Positions 8,333-15,772 of a stretch of 25,382 nt of DNA are shown here, one piece after another. A program made the translations under genes and the position numbers. Source of the DNA: Acidobacteriota bacterium. Its GTDB lineage: Bacteria > Acidobacteriota > Terriglobia > Terriglobales > Acidobacteriaceae. Location: assembly GCA_019510535.1 (NCBI GenBank), contig JAEKKE010000157.1, forward strand, positions 1 to 25,382, given 5' to 3'. Within the stretch, counting starts at the first letter, position 1, and each line of letters starts with the position of its first letter. Under the pieces are notes generated by a model. It had not been told where the DNA came from. It worked only from the letters and a program-made list of their open reading frames with translations, and did not search any database.

Positions 8333-10350
8333 GTCGCAACCTGGCTGAGGCATTGTTCGAGAAAAAGGATGATGGCTGTCAGCTTGCGTGCTGCCGTGCC
8401 ATGGGGCGTGACCTGGTAGCTGTTGTTGAACCGGTCTTTGTCGAGCAGGACGATATGGTCCGGATCGACTTCGGCGGAAATGACTTTGACGCCGTGTTTT
8501 TGGAAGGTGAAGCGTTGCCAGCGATCTGTGCCGTTCCACCAGACGCGGGTGCGAGTGCCATCGTCGAAGGCGACTTCGACGGTAGTGGGAAGGATGAAGT
8601 CTCCTTTGCGATGCACGACGACTGTGTTGAGATAGTCGGTCTTTTTCGGATCTTCCGGTTCGGGTTTCCACCATTGCACTGGCTGTGTCGTCACGGAGTC
8701 GACAGCATAGTCCAGAATCGCAGTGTCGTAGATAGCCTGATGGAAATAGAAACGCAGCGCGGATGCGGAATCGACAGGGCCGTTGGAGGCATCGACTCTG
8801 CTGCCGGTGAATGGGGCGCCGGCAGTAATGTATGCAGGAGAGTTGCTTACGCGGTTGTTGGCAATGGCTGCTTTTTCGATCTCCAGCAGGAAGTCGTCCG
8901 CGGTCGGATGCTTGAAGCGGTACTTGGTGAAGTACTGGTGTACGGCTTCGCGCATGGTGTCTTCGCCGATCATGCCTTCAAGCGTGAGCAAGGCTGTAGC
9001 CGTCTTACCGTAAGTGACGCCGCCGTACGAACGCTCGTCCCGGAACTTGTAGGCGAAGCGCGTCATTGGGTCGTAGTCGGGGACGAGGGTGTATTCGTAG
9101 CGCTGCAGATCGCGTTCACCGGCACTGGCATAGGTTCCGCCGAGAAATCCCTTGTCTTTACCGAAGAGCGATTCGATGACCTTGACCTCGGTGTAGGAGT
9201 TGATACCTTCATCAAGCCAGGCTTCTTCGAACTCATTGGTAGCAACCATGCCATACCAGTACTGGTGTCCAAACTCGTGTTCTGCAGTGATCTCGAGCAA
9301 GTGAAGCCATGAAGGCTCCCACCAGTCGGTGCCTCCGGTGATGAGGGTGGGGTACTCCATGCCCTCCATCGCGGAGCCCGGCTCGGGGTCGATCACTGTT
9401 ATTTGTTTATAGGGATAAGGACCATACCACTGTTCAAACTTCGCCATGGTCTGGCGGAGAATGGCGGCATATCGTGGTCCGGCCTGGGGATGCGATTTGA
9501 GGGCGAGGACGCGGATGCGGACCGGGCCTATGGCTGAGAGATATGTTTCTGTGGTCTCAGTAAAGTGCGGTGAGGCAGCCCATGCGAAGTCGTGGACATC
9601 TTCCGCATCGAACGACATCGTCTTTCTGCCGCCGCTGTGGGTAATGCCGGTAGAGACGCCTGTCGTGCCGACGGTGTAGTTCTCCGGTACGGTGAGCTTG
9701 ACGTTGTAGATGCCGAAGTCAGAGAAGAACTCAGTGGTCGCGTGGTACTGATGGCAGTTCCATGCGCCATGCCAGAAGATACCGATTTTTGGGAACCACT
9801 GGCCGCCCATCATGAAGTCGCGCTTATAGCCGTTGCGTGCGATGGACTCGGGAAACTTGTCGTGGAACACGATGTGGAAAGTGATGGTCTCGCCGGGCTC
9901 GAGAGGATGCGGCAGCGGGATCTCCATCACGGTGTGATCGGCGGCGTTGCCGTCGTCGGGCGCAGTGAAGCGCTGTGCCGATGTCAGGTCTCCGAAGCCA
10001 TCGGCAGTGATGGAGGCGATACGGATCTCGCCGCGGCGATGTTCGGGATACTCACGCTCCACTTCGCGGAAGCCGCCACTCTCCGCAGTCTCTCGTGCGA
10101 AGGTGGACTGCGGCTGAAACGCATTGAGGTAGAGATGGAAGGGAAAGCTCGTCAGCCGCTGGCCAGTAAGGTTGCGGTACGCGAGGGTTTCGCTGCCGTC
10201 AACAGTGTGTTTTACCGGGTCGATCTGTGCGTCGATGGTGTACTGCACCACGCGTTCGGATAAGGGCGTGGGCGAGTTGGTCGCAATGGATGTCTGTGCA
10301 CCGAGCGCAGTGGCAAGAGAAAGCAGAGCAAGGAAGAGGGTCTTTCTCAT
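8320..10350 (-). CDS. Secreted M1-family zinc metallopeptidase
   Basis: 676 residues from ATG 10348-10350, chosen because MRKTLFLALLSLATALGAQ is a signal peptide; an upstream in-frame ATG would put it in the middle. The zinc site HEFGH (H358, E359, H362) is followed by exactly 18 residues and then E381 in WLDEG, the complete M1 signature. The substrate-recognition GxMEN motif is represented by GMEYPTL (330-336), a variant I associate with exported bacterial M1 proteins. The N-terminal beta domain (about 25-240), thermolysin-like domain (about 240-480) and C-terminal region (ending NSYQVTPHGTAARKL and a hydrophobic tail) account for the length. A periplasmic or surface aminopeptidase-like activity is expected. 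It is 19 nt downstream of the methyltransferase gene and overlaps the membrane-protein gene. Confidence 0.92.
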   Translation of the reverse strand: MRKTLFLALLSLATALGAQTSIATNSPTPLSERVVQYTIDAQIDPVKHTVDGSETLAYRNLTGQRLTSFPFHLYLNAFQPQSTFARETAESGGFREVEREYPEHRRGEIRIASITADGFGDLTSAQRFTAPDDGNAADHTVMEIPLPHPLEPGETITFHIVFHDKFPESIARNGYKRDFMMGGQWFPKIGIFWHGAWNCHQYHATTEFFSDFGIYNVKLTVPENYTVGTTGVSTGITHSGGRKTMSFDAEDVHDFAWAASPHFTETTETYLSAIGPVRIRVLALKSHPQAGPRYAAILRQTMAKFEQWYGPYPYKQITVIDPEPGSAMEGMEYPTLITGGTDWWEPSWLHLLEITAEHEFGHQYWYGMVATNEFEEAWLDEGINSYTEVKVIESLFGKDKGFLGGTYASAGERDLQRYEYTLVPDYDPMTRFAYKFRDERSYGGVTYGKTATALLTLEGMIGEDTMREAVHQYFTKYRFKHPTADDFLLEIEKAAIANNRVSNSPAYITAGAPFTGSRVDASNGPVDSASALRFYFHQAIYDTAILDYAVDSVTTQPVQWWKPEPEDPKKTDYLNTVVVHRKGDFILPTTVEVAFDDGTRTRVWWNGTDRWQRFTFQKHGVKVISAEVDPDHIVLLDKDRFNNSYQVTPHGTAARKLTAIILFLEQCLSQVATWIV

Positions 10351-10369
10351 GCCGAGAATTCTATGCGCT

Positions 10370-11008
10370 TCAGGGCCGTTGCCATAGCTCCGAGACCAGG
10401 ATGCCGCCAAGGAACACGCGTCGTCGGATGCAGACCATCCCCGCACGCTGCAATAAATAGGCATAGTCGGGAAGGCGGTTGGCGCGGAGACCGGTTAGGA
10501 GACGAAAGGCCGCGTAGAGAATGCGGGTTAGCAGCGCCGCGATGGGACGGATGGCGCCTTGTTGCGGGATTTGGAAGTCGCTAATCAGCCATCGGGCATT
10601 GTCCGTCAGGGAAGGCAGTAGCGTCTGTACGAGTTGCTCTACGTCTGTATCGGAGAGGCAGTCGAGGAAGAAGTGTGTGGCAACAAGATCGTATGCGGCA
10701 TCGGGAACGAAGTTCAGTGCATTGGCCTGAGTGGTCACCAGGCGATTTGCATACGGTGTGCAACGGCGGCGCAGTTCCTGCAGCATGGCAGCGCTGAGGT
10801 CTACGGCATGAACGCGGATATGCGGGTTGGCTCCGAGCAGATCACGTGTGAAGCGGCCGTCGCCGTCGCCCAGAACAAGAGCGCTGCGGCTTTCGAGAAG
10901 TTCACGCAGCCATGCGCTGCGCGTGCGATGCAGCAGCGGGCCGAAGCTGAACCATTCCATCCAGCGGTAGAGCCGCGCGATGCGATCGAAGTTGGGAGTG
11001 GCATTCAC
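10370..11008 (-). CDS. Class I SAM-dependent methyltransferase
   Basis: 212 residues starting at GTG 11006-11008, which overlaps the upstream stop as GTGA. A longer frame exists upstream but would run through the preceding gene. The protein shows Rossmann motif I as ALVLGDGDGRFTRDLL (about 44-57), the acidic end of beta-2 as VHAVDLS (D70), and the post-II segment AYDLVATHFFLDCLSD. The C-terminal part (ISDFQIPQQGAIRPIAALLTRILYAAFRLLTG) resembles the acceptor-side helices of UbiE/COQ5-like enzymes acting on lipids. The substrate cannot be read. Tight coupling to a UbiA-like membrane protein makes a prenylated or lipid substrate attractive (inference). Confidence 0.85.
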   Translation of the reverse strand: MNATPNFDRIARLYRWMEWFSFGPLLHRTRSAWLRELLESRSALVLGDGDGRFTRDLLGANPHIRVHAVDLSAAMLQELRRRCTPYANRLVTTQANALNFVPDAAYDLVATHFFLDCLSDTDVEQLVQTLLPSLTDNARWLISDFQIPQQGAIRPIAALLTRILYAAFRLLTGLRANRLPDYAYLLQRAGMVCIRRRVFLGGILVSELWQRP

Positions 11009-11805
11009 CGCAGAAAGAAGAGGATGAGCGGGGTGAGCAGCGCGGCGTCGGCCGCAGCGCGCAGTGTGACTGAGGAGATCGGCCGGCGGGTGCAGTCCAG
11101 CGCCAGCAGCAGAAGCGCGGAGCTTGCGGTGCACAGATTCAGAATGGCGAAGGGATGTGGCGCGGGAGAGAACGGCGTAAGAGCGCAGACGGCGGCCAGG
11201 GTAAGGACGAGCGGGCGGAAGTTGCGGGCGCTCCAGTTAGACGATTGCGGGTTCTCCCAGCGATGGATAGCGACACAGTTCAGCCAGCAAAGCAGCGCAA
11301 AGAAGGTGGTGGCAATAGCCACGCGCGGCGTGAAGAACTCTGGTAGAAAGACCGCTGCTGCGAAGAAAATGCCGACGACGGCCTCCTTAGGAGCTTTCTG
11401 GCGAAGGCGGGTCTTATGGATGGCGGCAAAGTAGAGGACGAGTGGAGCGCACAGCAGGATGTAGGAGAACAAGGCGCGCGCGGGCATCTTCCACATCAGA
11501 GCCAGAAGCGCAGGCAGGGCGATCATGGCGGCGATTACGAACCGGCGGCGAAATCGGCCATGGAAGCGGTGCCGGGCTTCGAGCTCTTCGCCCTGTTTGT
11601 AATCAAGCAGGCGATCGGCGACATAGACCAGCCATACCGCGACGAACATGGCTCCAGGCACATACCAGGAAAGCGTGTGGTGGGTGATGCGAGCCGCCGC
11701 AAGAGTCCACACCACAGCGACCGTCGGAGCATCGAGCGAGAGCAGATGCCAGCGGTGAAGGACGCTGTAACGGTGCGTCGGGAGTGTGGGAAGTGCGACA
11801 GCCAT
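11005..11805 (-). CDS. Polytopic membrane protein with weak UbiA-like motif
   Basis: 266 residues, ATG at 11803-11805, rich in hydrophobic segments (about 7-8 helices; for example WYVPGAMFVAVWLVYVA, RRRFVIAAMIALPALLALMW, ALFSYILLCAPLVLYFAAI, TTFFALLCWLNCVAI, LVLTLAAVCALTPF, ASSALLLLALD, ALLTPLILFFL). After the second helix comes YVADRLLDYK (D64, D68) followed by RHRFHGRFRRRF. The spaced aspartates plus arginines are reminiscent of the diphosphate-binding loop of UbiA prenyltransferases, but the canonical NDxxDxxxD is not present, so the assignment is tentative. It is the first gene of a compact minus-strand run, coupled by a 4-nt overlap to the methyltransferase. No clear ribosome site is visible before its ATG. 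Confidence 0.7.
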   Translation of the reverse strand: MAVALPTLPTHRYSVLHRWHLLSLDAPTVAVVWTLAAARITHHTLSWYVPGAMFVAVWLVYVADRLLDYKQGEELEARHRFHGRFRRRFVIAAMIALPALLALMWKMPARALFSYILLCAPLVLYFAAIHKTRLRQKAPKEAVVGIFFAAAVFLPEFFTPRVAIATTFFALLCWLNCVAIHRWENPQSSNWSARNFRPLVLTLAAVCALTPFSPAPHPFAILNLCTASSALLLLALDCTRRPISSVTLRAAADAALLTPLILFFLR

Positions 11806-11815
11806 AGAGAGAAGA

Positions 11816-11847
11816 GTTGCCAGTTACCAGTTGTCAGTTGCCAGTTG
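11816..11847. repeat. GTTGCCA heptamer tandem repeat, forward array
   Basis: Four consecutive degenerate heptamers GTTGCCA, GTTACCA, GTTGTCA, GTTGCCA plus GTTG, just upstream of the UbiA-like gene start. A second array in opposite orientation lies at 11927-11958. The innermost 11 nt of the two arrays (11837-11847 and 11927-11937) are perfect reverse complements. Confidence 0.75.
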
Positions 11848-11897
11848 AAGACGCGCTTCAGAGGCGCATTCGTACTCTACTTTTAAGGGTAAAGCAA

Positions 11898-11926
11898 AGG
11901 AGGATGGCAGGAACTGCCATCCTCCT
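11898..11926 (-). terminator. Strong hairpin downstream of the branching enzyme gene
   Basis: Perfect 13-bp stem, AGGAGGATGGCAG (11898-11910) and CTGCCATCCTCCT (11914-11926), 3-nt loop. On the minus strand it is followed by TTTGCTTT, a modest T-rich tract. It lies 28 nt past the GH57 stop and most likely ends that transcript, separating it from the UbiA-like operon. Termination in the plus direction is less likely because a mixed sequence follows. Confidence 0.7.
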
Positions 11927-11958
11927 CAACTGGCAACCGGTAACCGGCAACTGTTAAC
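11927..11958. repeat. GTTGCCA heptamer tandem repeat, reverse array running into a stop codon
   Basis: Read on the minus strand: GTTAACA, GTTGCCG, GTTACCG, GTTGCCA, GTTG. The outermost unit contains the TAA stop (11954-11956) of the GH57 gene, so the final residues of that protein are partly repeat-derived. Together with 11816-11847 it forms a large imperfect inverted repeat that encloses the terminator. Confidence 0.7.
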
Positions 11959-13690
11959 TGGCTTTAGCGCCTGCGGCCCAGAAGCTGGGATCGATGTCGG
12001 GAAAGACGGAATCCCTGATTTCGAGTTCGGACAGCCGACGGTCCTGGACTTCGTCGAGAGCGCCGTTCTGTTCGAAGGCCTGCCAGATGCCTTTCATCTC
12101 CAGGAACTGATCTTTGTGCACGTTGAAGCGCTTCTCGGCATAGTCTCGTGCGGCTCCGGTCGTGATGAGGAACTGCCAGTCAGAAGACTCAAGCAGCAGC
12201 AACTCACGGCAGAGCTGTTTCATGATGCGTTCGCCGAGGCCACCGTCTTTCCATTTGCCGGCGGTTGCGAGGTCGCGGGTGTACAGTTCAGCGGGATAGA
12301 TGTGGTTGTAGGTCCAGGAGGTCTCCGGGTTCATCCACACGTCGTTGGTGCCTTCGGCCCCCCATGAACCTTCGTGCATCGAGAGGAAGCCGGCACGCGG
12401 GTACTTGTCGAGATACTCGGAGCAGGTGATGAGCTCGATTCCGATGGGATAATCGGCCAATGTGCGAGCGATAGCTTCGAGCCAGAGCGGGCCTTCGAAC
12501 CACCAGTGGCCGAAGAGCTCGGCGTCAAAGGGCGCGCAGAGAACCGGCGGGATTGAGTCGTTGAAGCCGTCTTTCAGTGCTTCATAGACCAGGTGCACGA
12601 AGTGGCTGGCGTGTTCCTTGACCTTTTCGGCGGCTTCCTGCGGCCAGTATGGCATCTTGAAGGCCATATCGAGCTTGGGGCCGGTGACCTGCCAGTAGCG
12701 ATGGCCACCGGGCCAGCGCTTCTTATGGAAGTCGAGATAGTTGGCATCGCCCGGATAACCGCTTTCGCCGGACCAGACCTGCAGGCCGGTGCGTGGATCG
12801 CGCGGGAAGATGGTCGTGGCGTAACGCTTGTCGTAGGGACCATCGACGTAATAGGGCTGGTAGAGCCCGCGATGGTTGCGGAAGGTCATCTGGATAGTGG
12901 CTTCATCCCGCGGCACGTCTCCGTTGAGCAGCTCGTAGGGGGAAGGGATACGTTCGGACTCTTCGACCAGATGAGTATCGACGTAGAAGTACTCGATCTG
13001 CGATTCGCTGAGGGCCTGTTCGACACCGATACGATCGTAGCCTGGATGTGTGGCGCCATCGGCGTCGGGGACAGGGTAGTTCCAAAAGCCGGCTGGGCGA
13101 TAGCCGCACTCTGGCACCCAGATGCCGCGGGGATGTTTGCCGATGTGCCGTTTATGAGTAGCGACGGCGGTGCGGACCTGTGCGCGCACACTTTCATCGG
13201 TACCCAGCAGAGGCATGTACCCATGCGTTGCGCCGCAGGTGATGATCTCGATGAGACCTTTATCGTTGAAGTGGCGGAAGCCCTTGATGATGTCGCCATC
13301 GAGTGCGTTGAAGTCATCCAGCGCTTCCTGGAAGAACGCGTGCCAGAAGCGGGCGGTTTCCGCGAAATGCGTTTCGCCACCCTGAATGAAGAAGGCTTCG
13401 TCTTCCGTAGCGGCGGTGATCTTGCGATCGAGATACTTCGGGAACTCAGCTCGGAAGATGGGATGAGCGAGCTGCTCAAGAAGGATCGGCGAAAGATTAA
13501 TATTCGCCTTGAGTGCTAACCCGTCTTTTTCAAGACGTCCAAGGACACGCAGCAGCGGGAGATAAGTTTCGGCTGCTGCCTCATGTAACCACTCCATACC
13601 ATGTGGCCATGTACCGTGGTTCACTACGTAAGGTAGATGAGAGTGCAGCGTAAATGTCAGAAATCCTGCAGGCTTCTTCGTCGATGCCAA
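11954..13690 (-). CDS. GH57 1,4-alpha-glucan branching enzyme
   Basis: 578-residue cytosolic enzyme that creates alpha-1,6 branches in glycogen-like glucans (EC 2.4.1.18, GH57 family with a DUF1957 C-terminal region). The GH57 motifs are in order: HSHLPYV (16-22), CGATHGYMPLL (152-162), GIWVPECGY with nucleophile E194, and APFDAELFGHWWFEGP with acid/base D389; the fifth region WMNPETSW (452-459) is also present. Length fits the family (about 520-580). The start is TTG at 13688-13690 with GAGG 9 nt upstream; no ATG precedes the essential HSHLPYV motif. It appears to be monocistronic, bounded by the heptamer repeats and hairpin downstream and the BON-gene terminator upstream. No glycogen synthase or phosphorylase neighbours it in the window. 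Confidence 0.93.
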   Translation of the reverse strand: MASTKKPAGFLTFTLHSHLPYVVNHGTWPHGMEWLHEAAAETYLPLLRVLGRLEKDGLALKANINLSPILLEQLAHPIFRAEFPKYLDRKITAATEDEAFFIQGGETHFAETARFWHAFFQEALDDFNALDGDIIKGFRHFNDKGLIEIITCGATHGYMPLLGTDESVRAQVRTAVATHKRHIGKHPRGIWVPECGYRPAGFWNYPVPDADGATHPGYDRIGVEQALSESQIEYFYVDTHLVEESERIPSPYELLNGDVPRDEATIQMTFRNHRGLYQPYYVDGPYDKRYATTIFPRDPRTGLQVWSGESGYPGDANYLDFHKKRWPGGHRYWQVTGPKLDMAFKMPYWPQEAAEKVKEHASHFVHLVYEALKDGFNDSIPPVLCAPFDAELFGHWWFEGPLWLEAIARTLADYPIGIELITCSEYLDKYPRAGFLSMHEGSWGAEGTNDVWMNPETSWTYNHIYPAELYTRDLATAGKWKDGGLGERIMKQLCRELLLLESSDWQFLITTGAARDYAEKRFNVHKDQFLEMKGIWQAFEQNGALDEVQDRRLSELEIRDSVFPDIDPSFWAAGAKAS

Positions 13691-13894
13691 GGCGGTAGAC
13701 CTCGTACAGTCTTTGATTGCAGGTGGTTCGTTTGTGTCTCTGGAGGGAACGAAGCATCTCTCCGGGGCAGCGTTGCTCCGAGTCTACTATACGAAAATCT
13801 CACCTTCGTGGGTTGTTTGAATAGACGCAGATTGATAGAGCAGCGTTGTAACCTACGCGGTTGTAACGCGCGGTTGCCGACAAACGCTGACATG

Positions 13895-13932
13895 AAAAAG
13901 CTCCGGATCCACGAAGGAATCCGGAGCCTTTT
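13895..13932 (-). terminator. Intrinsic terminator of the BON lipoprotein gene
   Basis: GCTCCGGAT (13900-13908) pairs with ATCCGGAGC (13919-13927), 9 bp. On the minus strand the stem is followed by TTTTT (13899-13895), a classical intrinsic terminator 26 nt past the stop of the BON gene. A TTTT (13929-13932) on the other side could give weak termination in the plus direction. The rest of the 262-nt gap between this gene and GH57 must hold the GH57 promoter; I could not place it confidently. Confidence 0.85.
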
Positions 13933-13952
13933 AGTGAAACGTCTTAGACCAG

Positions 13953-15023
13953 TTATTGCATCGGGTGACGTGTGGAGTCATCGTTGCTCGATGCTCCTGC
14001 CTGTGTTGCCTGAACGGTGAACGCGTTCGTCAGGCGGAAGCGGATGAGCGACTCGGTGGGGATCTGTACCTGCTCACCCCTGGTGATGGCATTGACGCCC
14101 GCACCACCCGCGCCGCCGGCGGCCGCACCGATGGCAGCACCTTTACCGCCACCGAAGATACCGCCGAGGATGGCTCCGGCGGCTGCGCCGACACCAGCCT
14201 TGGTAGCCGTATTCTTACCGCGTCCAGCGCCCTCTTTGCTGAAGGCTTCGGTGGAGACAGCAATACGCTCACCACGGCGGGAGATGCTGGTCAGCTCAAT
14301 AGAGAGCAGCGAGCTTCCTTTGAAGTGGGCCGCATCTTTCGCTTCGACGACGCGTCCGCTGACCGGAGTCCCCTGACGCAGGGCAACCCATCCATCGACG
14401 ACGATGTCGTTGGAGATGACGCCCGTGAAGGAATCACCTGTTTGCGTGGTAGCGGAGTCCAGACCCTGCGTGATGCGTACCGGAAGGAAGGTTCCGGCAG
14501 CAACTGTCACAGTCTTTGTCGTGGGCGCTGGCGGAGGTGGTGGAGGAGCCTGAACAACAGGGGCCGCGGCCTGTCTTACGGGGGCCGGTGCAGGAGCTGG
14601 GGCCGGAGCGGGCTGACGCTCGACAATAACGGGCTTGGGCCTTTTCTCGCGCTCAGGCCGTACCGGAGCGGGTTCAGGAGCGGCAGCAACCGGGGCTGGA
14701 GCCGCGGCAGGAGCCTGGACGTTCAGGTTGTTGATGACCGTTTTGACGCCGGGAATGGCTGCCGCATCATTGGAGGCCAGCGTTTTGGCCGCCGGATTGC
14801 TAACATTCCCGCTCAGCGTGGCGACGCCGCCGGAGACGCCTACCTGAATCTGTTCCGCACTCAGAGCGGAGTCGGAGGTGATTCTGCTCTGGATGGAGGA
14901 AGCCAGACTGTTGTCATCCGGAGGAGCCGGAGTATCGGCCTTCTTGCATCCAGTTACGGCAAGGGTGAGAACAAGCGCCAGGCCGGTGGTGCGAAGAGTG
15001 TTGTGCATGCGTTCAAGATTCAT
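13953..15023 (-). CDS. BON-domain lipoprotein with proline-rich linker and glycine zipper
   Basis: 356 residues. MNLERMHNTLRTTGLALVLTLAVTGCKK is a lipoprotein signal with lipobox V-T-G-C26; Lys follows the cysteine, so outer-membrane sorting is expected. Residues about 38-104 form a BON domain (SLASSIQSRITSD, GVATLSGNV, IPGVKTVINNLNV). Residues about 105-168 are Pro/Ala-rich, a wall-spanning type linker. From about 170 a beta-rich domain begins (VAAGTFLPVRITQGLDSAT, GWVALRQGTPVSGRVVEA), interrupted at about 277-309 by a Gly/Ala zipper of the kind seen in membrane-inserting envelope proteins, and ending IPTESLIRFRLTNAFTV. AGGAGAGG stands about 8 nt before the ATG. Role likely in envelope integrity or stress; partner unknown. 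Confidence 0.85.
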   Translation of the reverse strand: MNLERMHNTLRTTGLALVLTLAVTGCKKADTPAPPDDNSLASSIQSRITSDSALSAEQIQVGVSGGVATLSGNVSNPAAKTLASNDAAAIPGVKTVINNLNVQAPAAAPAPVAAAPEPAPVRPEREKRPKPVIVERQPAPAPAPAPAPVRQAAAPVVQAPPPPPPAPTTKTVTVAAGTFLPVRITQGLDSATTQTGDSFTGVISNDIVVDGWVALRQGTPVSGRVVEAKDAAHFKGSSLLSIELTSISRRGERIAVSTEAFSKEGAGRGKNTATKAGVGAAAGAILGGIFGGGKGAAIGAAAGGAGGAGVNAITRGEQVQIPTESLIRFRLTNAFTVQATQAGASSNDDSTRHPMQ

Positions 15024-15328
15024 GGAAATCCCTCTCCTTACGCGGGATGTACGTCCCTGATCTGCGATTGCCCGCGAGCTCCGGGAGTAGCTCCGGGGGA
15101 GTGTGTGTCGTCACTCATCTTAGACGTCAAGTTTATCCCTGATGTTTCTGTCATAAGAAAGGGAATGTTCTGGGTAAACCTGGCTCGCGCGAGTAGCATC
15201 CTCATTAAGCAAGGGTTTTGTGCGCGAGAAAGGCGAGGTTTGCCGCCCGGTAGTGGATTTGCTACCATCCGATTCTCCGCAACTCGAAGGTTCCACACAC
15301 GAATCTCGCTCAGGAAAGAGGGAAACAA
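15024..15328. other. 305-nt divergent intergenic region
   Basis: It lies between the BON lipoprotein gene (minus) and the YtxH-like gene (plus). It holds a candidate plus-strand promoter at 15240-15268 and two AGCTCCGGG copies 12 nt apart (15077-15085, 15089-15097) near the BON start. I see no RNA gene or small ORF that I would support. Confidence 0.6.
15240..15268 (+). promoter_or_regulatory. Candidate sigma-70-type promoter for the YtxH-like gene
   Basis: TTGCCG (15240-15245), a 17-nt spacer, then TACCAT (15263-15268) preceded by TGC, giving an extended -10. Transcription would start near 15275 and leave a leader of about 54 nt before the ATG at 15329. Pattern match only. Confidence 0.4.
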
Positions 15329-15697
15329 ATGGCAGAGAATGACAATGCGAACGGAATTGGCTGGTTTCTTGCAGGACTTGGCATCGGCGCGCTGATTGGT
15401 GTGCTGTACGCTCCGAAGTCCGGGAAAGAGACGCGGGAAGAGCTCGCGCTTTCCGCCAAGGAAGCCCGCGATAAGGCCAATCAATATGTGGAGCGCGGTA
15501 AGGAACAGTTGGATGAGTACATTGACCGCAGCCGCCAGTACTATGAGCGCGGACGCAGCCAGTGGACCGAGTATGTCGAGAAAGGTAAGGATTTTCTGCA
15601 CGAGCAGCAGGACAAGGTCGCTGCGGCTGTAGACGCGGGGAAGCAGGCTTATAGCAGGACTGCCGTCGAAGAACCTTCCAACGAGCACTCGGCGTAA
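15329..15697 (+). CDS. YtxH-like small membrane protein
   Basis: 122 residues: a glycine-rich N-terminal helix IGWFLAGLGIGALIGVLYAPKSGKETREEL, the hallmark of YtxH-domain proteins (membrane segment about 9-27 followed by APKSGKETR), then a long charged amphipathic helix (about 35-105, many Glu/Lys/Arg and repeated YxxRGxxQ phrases such as YVERGKEQLDEYIDRSRQYYERGRSQWTEYVEKGK) able to form coiled coil or lie along the membrane. GAGGGAAAC lies just upstream of the ATG. It is followed 75 nt later by a DUF948-like gene; in Bacillus the counterparts ytxH and ytxG are neighbours and belong to a stress regulon, so an envelope or stress function is inferred. Confidence 0.85.
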   Translation: MAENDNANGIGWFLAGLGIGALIGVLYAPKSGKETREELALSAKEARDKANQYVERGKEQLDEYIDRSRQYYERGRSQWTEYVEKGKDFLHEQQDKVAAAVDAGKQAYSRTAVEEPSNEHSA

Positions 15698-15711
15698 ACT
15701 CAGCTTGCGTG

Positions 15712-15737
15712 GGGCTCCGTGTCTCGACGCGGAGCCC
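15712..15737 (+). terminator. Hairpin between the YtxH-like and DUF948-like genes
   Basis: GGGCTCCG (15712-15719) pairs with CGGAGCCC (15730-15737), and three inner pairs including a T-G wobble leave a CTCG loop. It starts 14 nt past the YtxH-like stop and is followed by TGTTACTATTT, a weak T-rich stretch. It could attenuate transcription into the next gene or protect the first message. Confidence 0.5.
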
Positions 15738-15772
15738 TGTTACTATTTCCGGAAAGAAAGCGCGGCCTACCC

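Noticed and set aside
8333..8674. 114-residue N-terminal extension of the six-helix membrane protein
   Set aside because: It would be translated out of frame through the peptidase 3' end and is Arg/Ser/His-rich; the hydrophobic protein starts near 8317-8332.
8353..9312. 319-codon plus-strand frame opposite the M1 peptidase
   Set aside because: It is an antisense frame of the peptidase gene, which carries the full zinc signature.
11816..11958. CRISPR array
   Set aside because: Units are 7 nt, directly adjacent and degenerate, with no spacers or cas genes.
12593..13519. 308-codon plus-strand frame opposite the GH57 gene
   Set aside because: It is an antisense frame of a gene with every GH57 motif.
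13956..15395. 479-codon open frame on the plus strand opposite the BON lipoprotein gene
   Set aside because: It mirrors the BON gene on the opposite strand, has no recognisable domain, is rich in Arg/Gly/Ser as GC-driven antisense frames are, and runs into the YtxH-like gene. The lipoprotein has a signal, domain and ribosome site.
15038..15688. 216-codon minus-strand frame across the YtxH-like gene and its promoter region
   Set aside because: The plus-strand YtxH-like gene has a ribosome site and family motif; the minus frame only looks hydrophobic because it is antisense.
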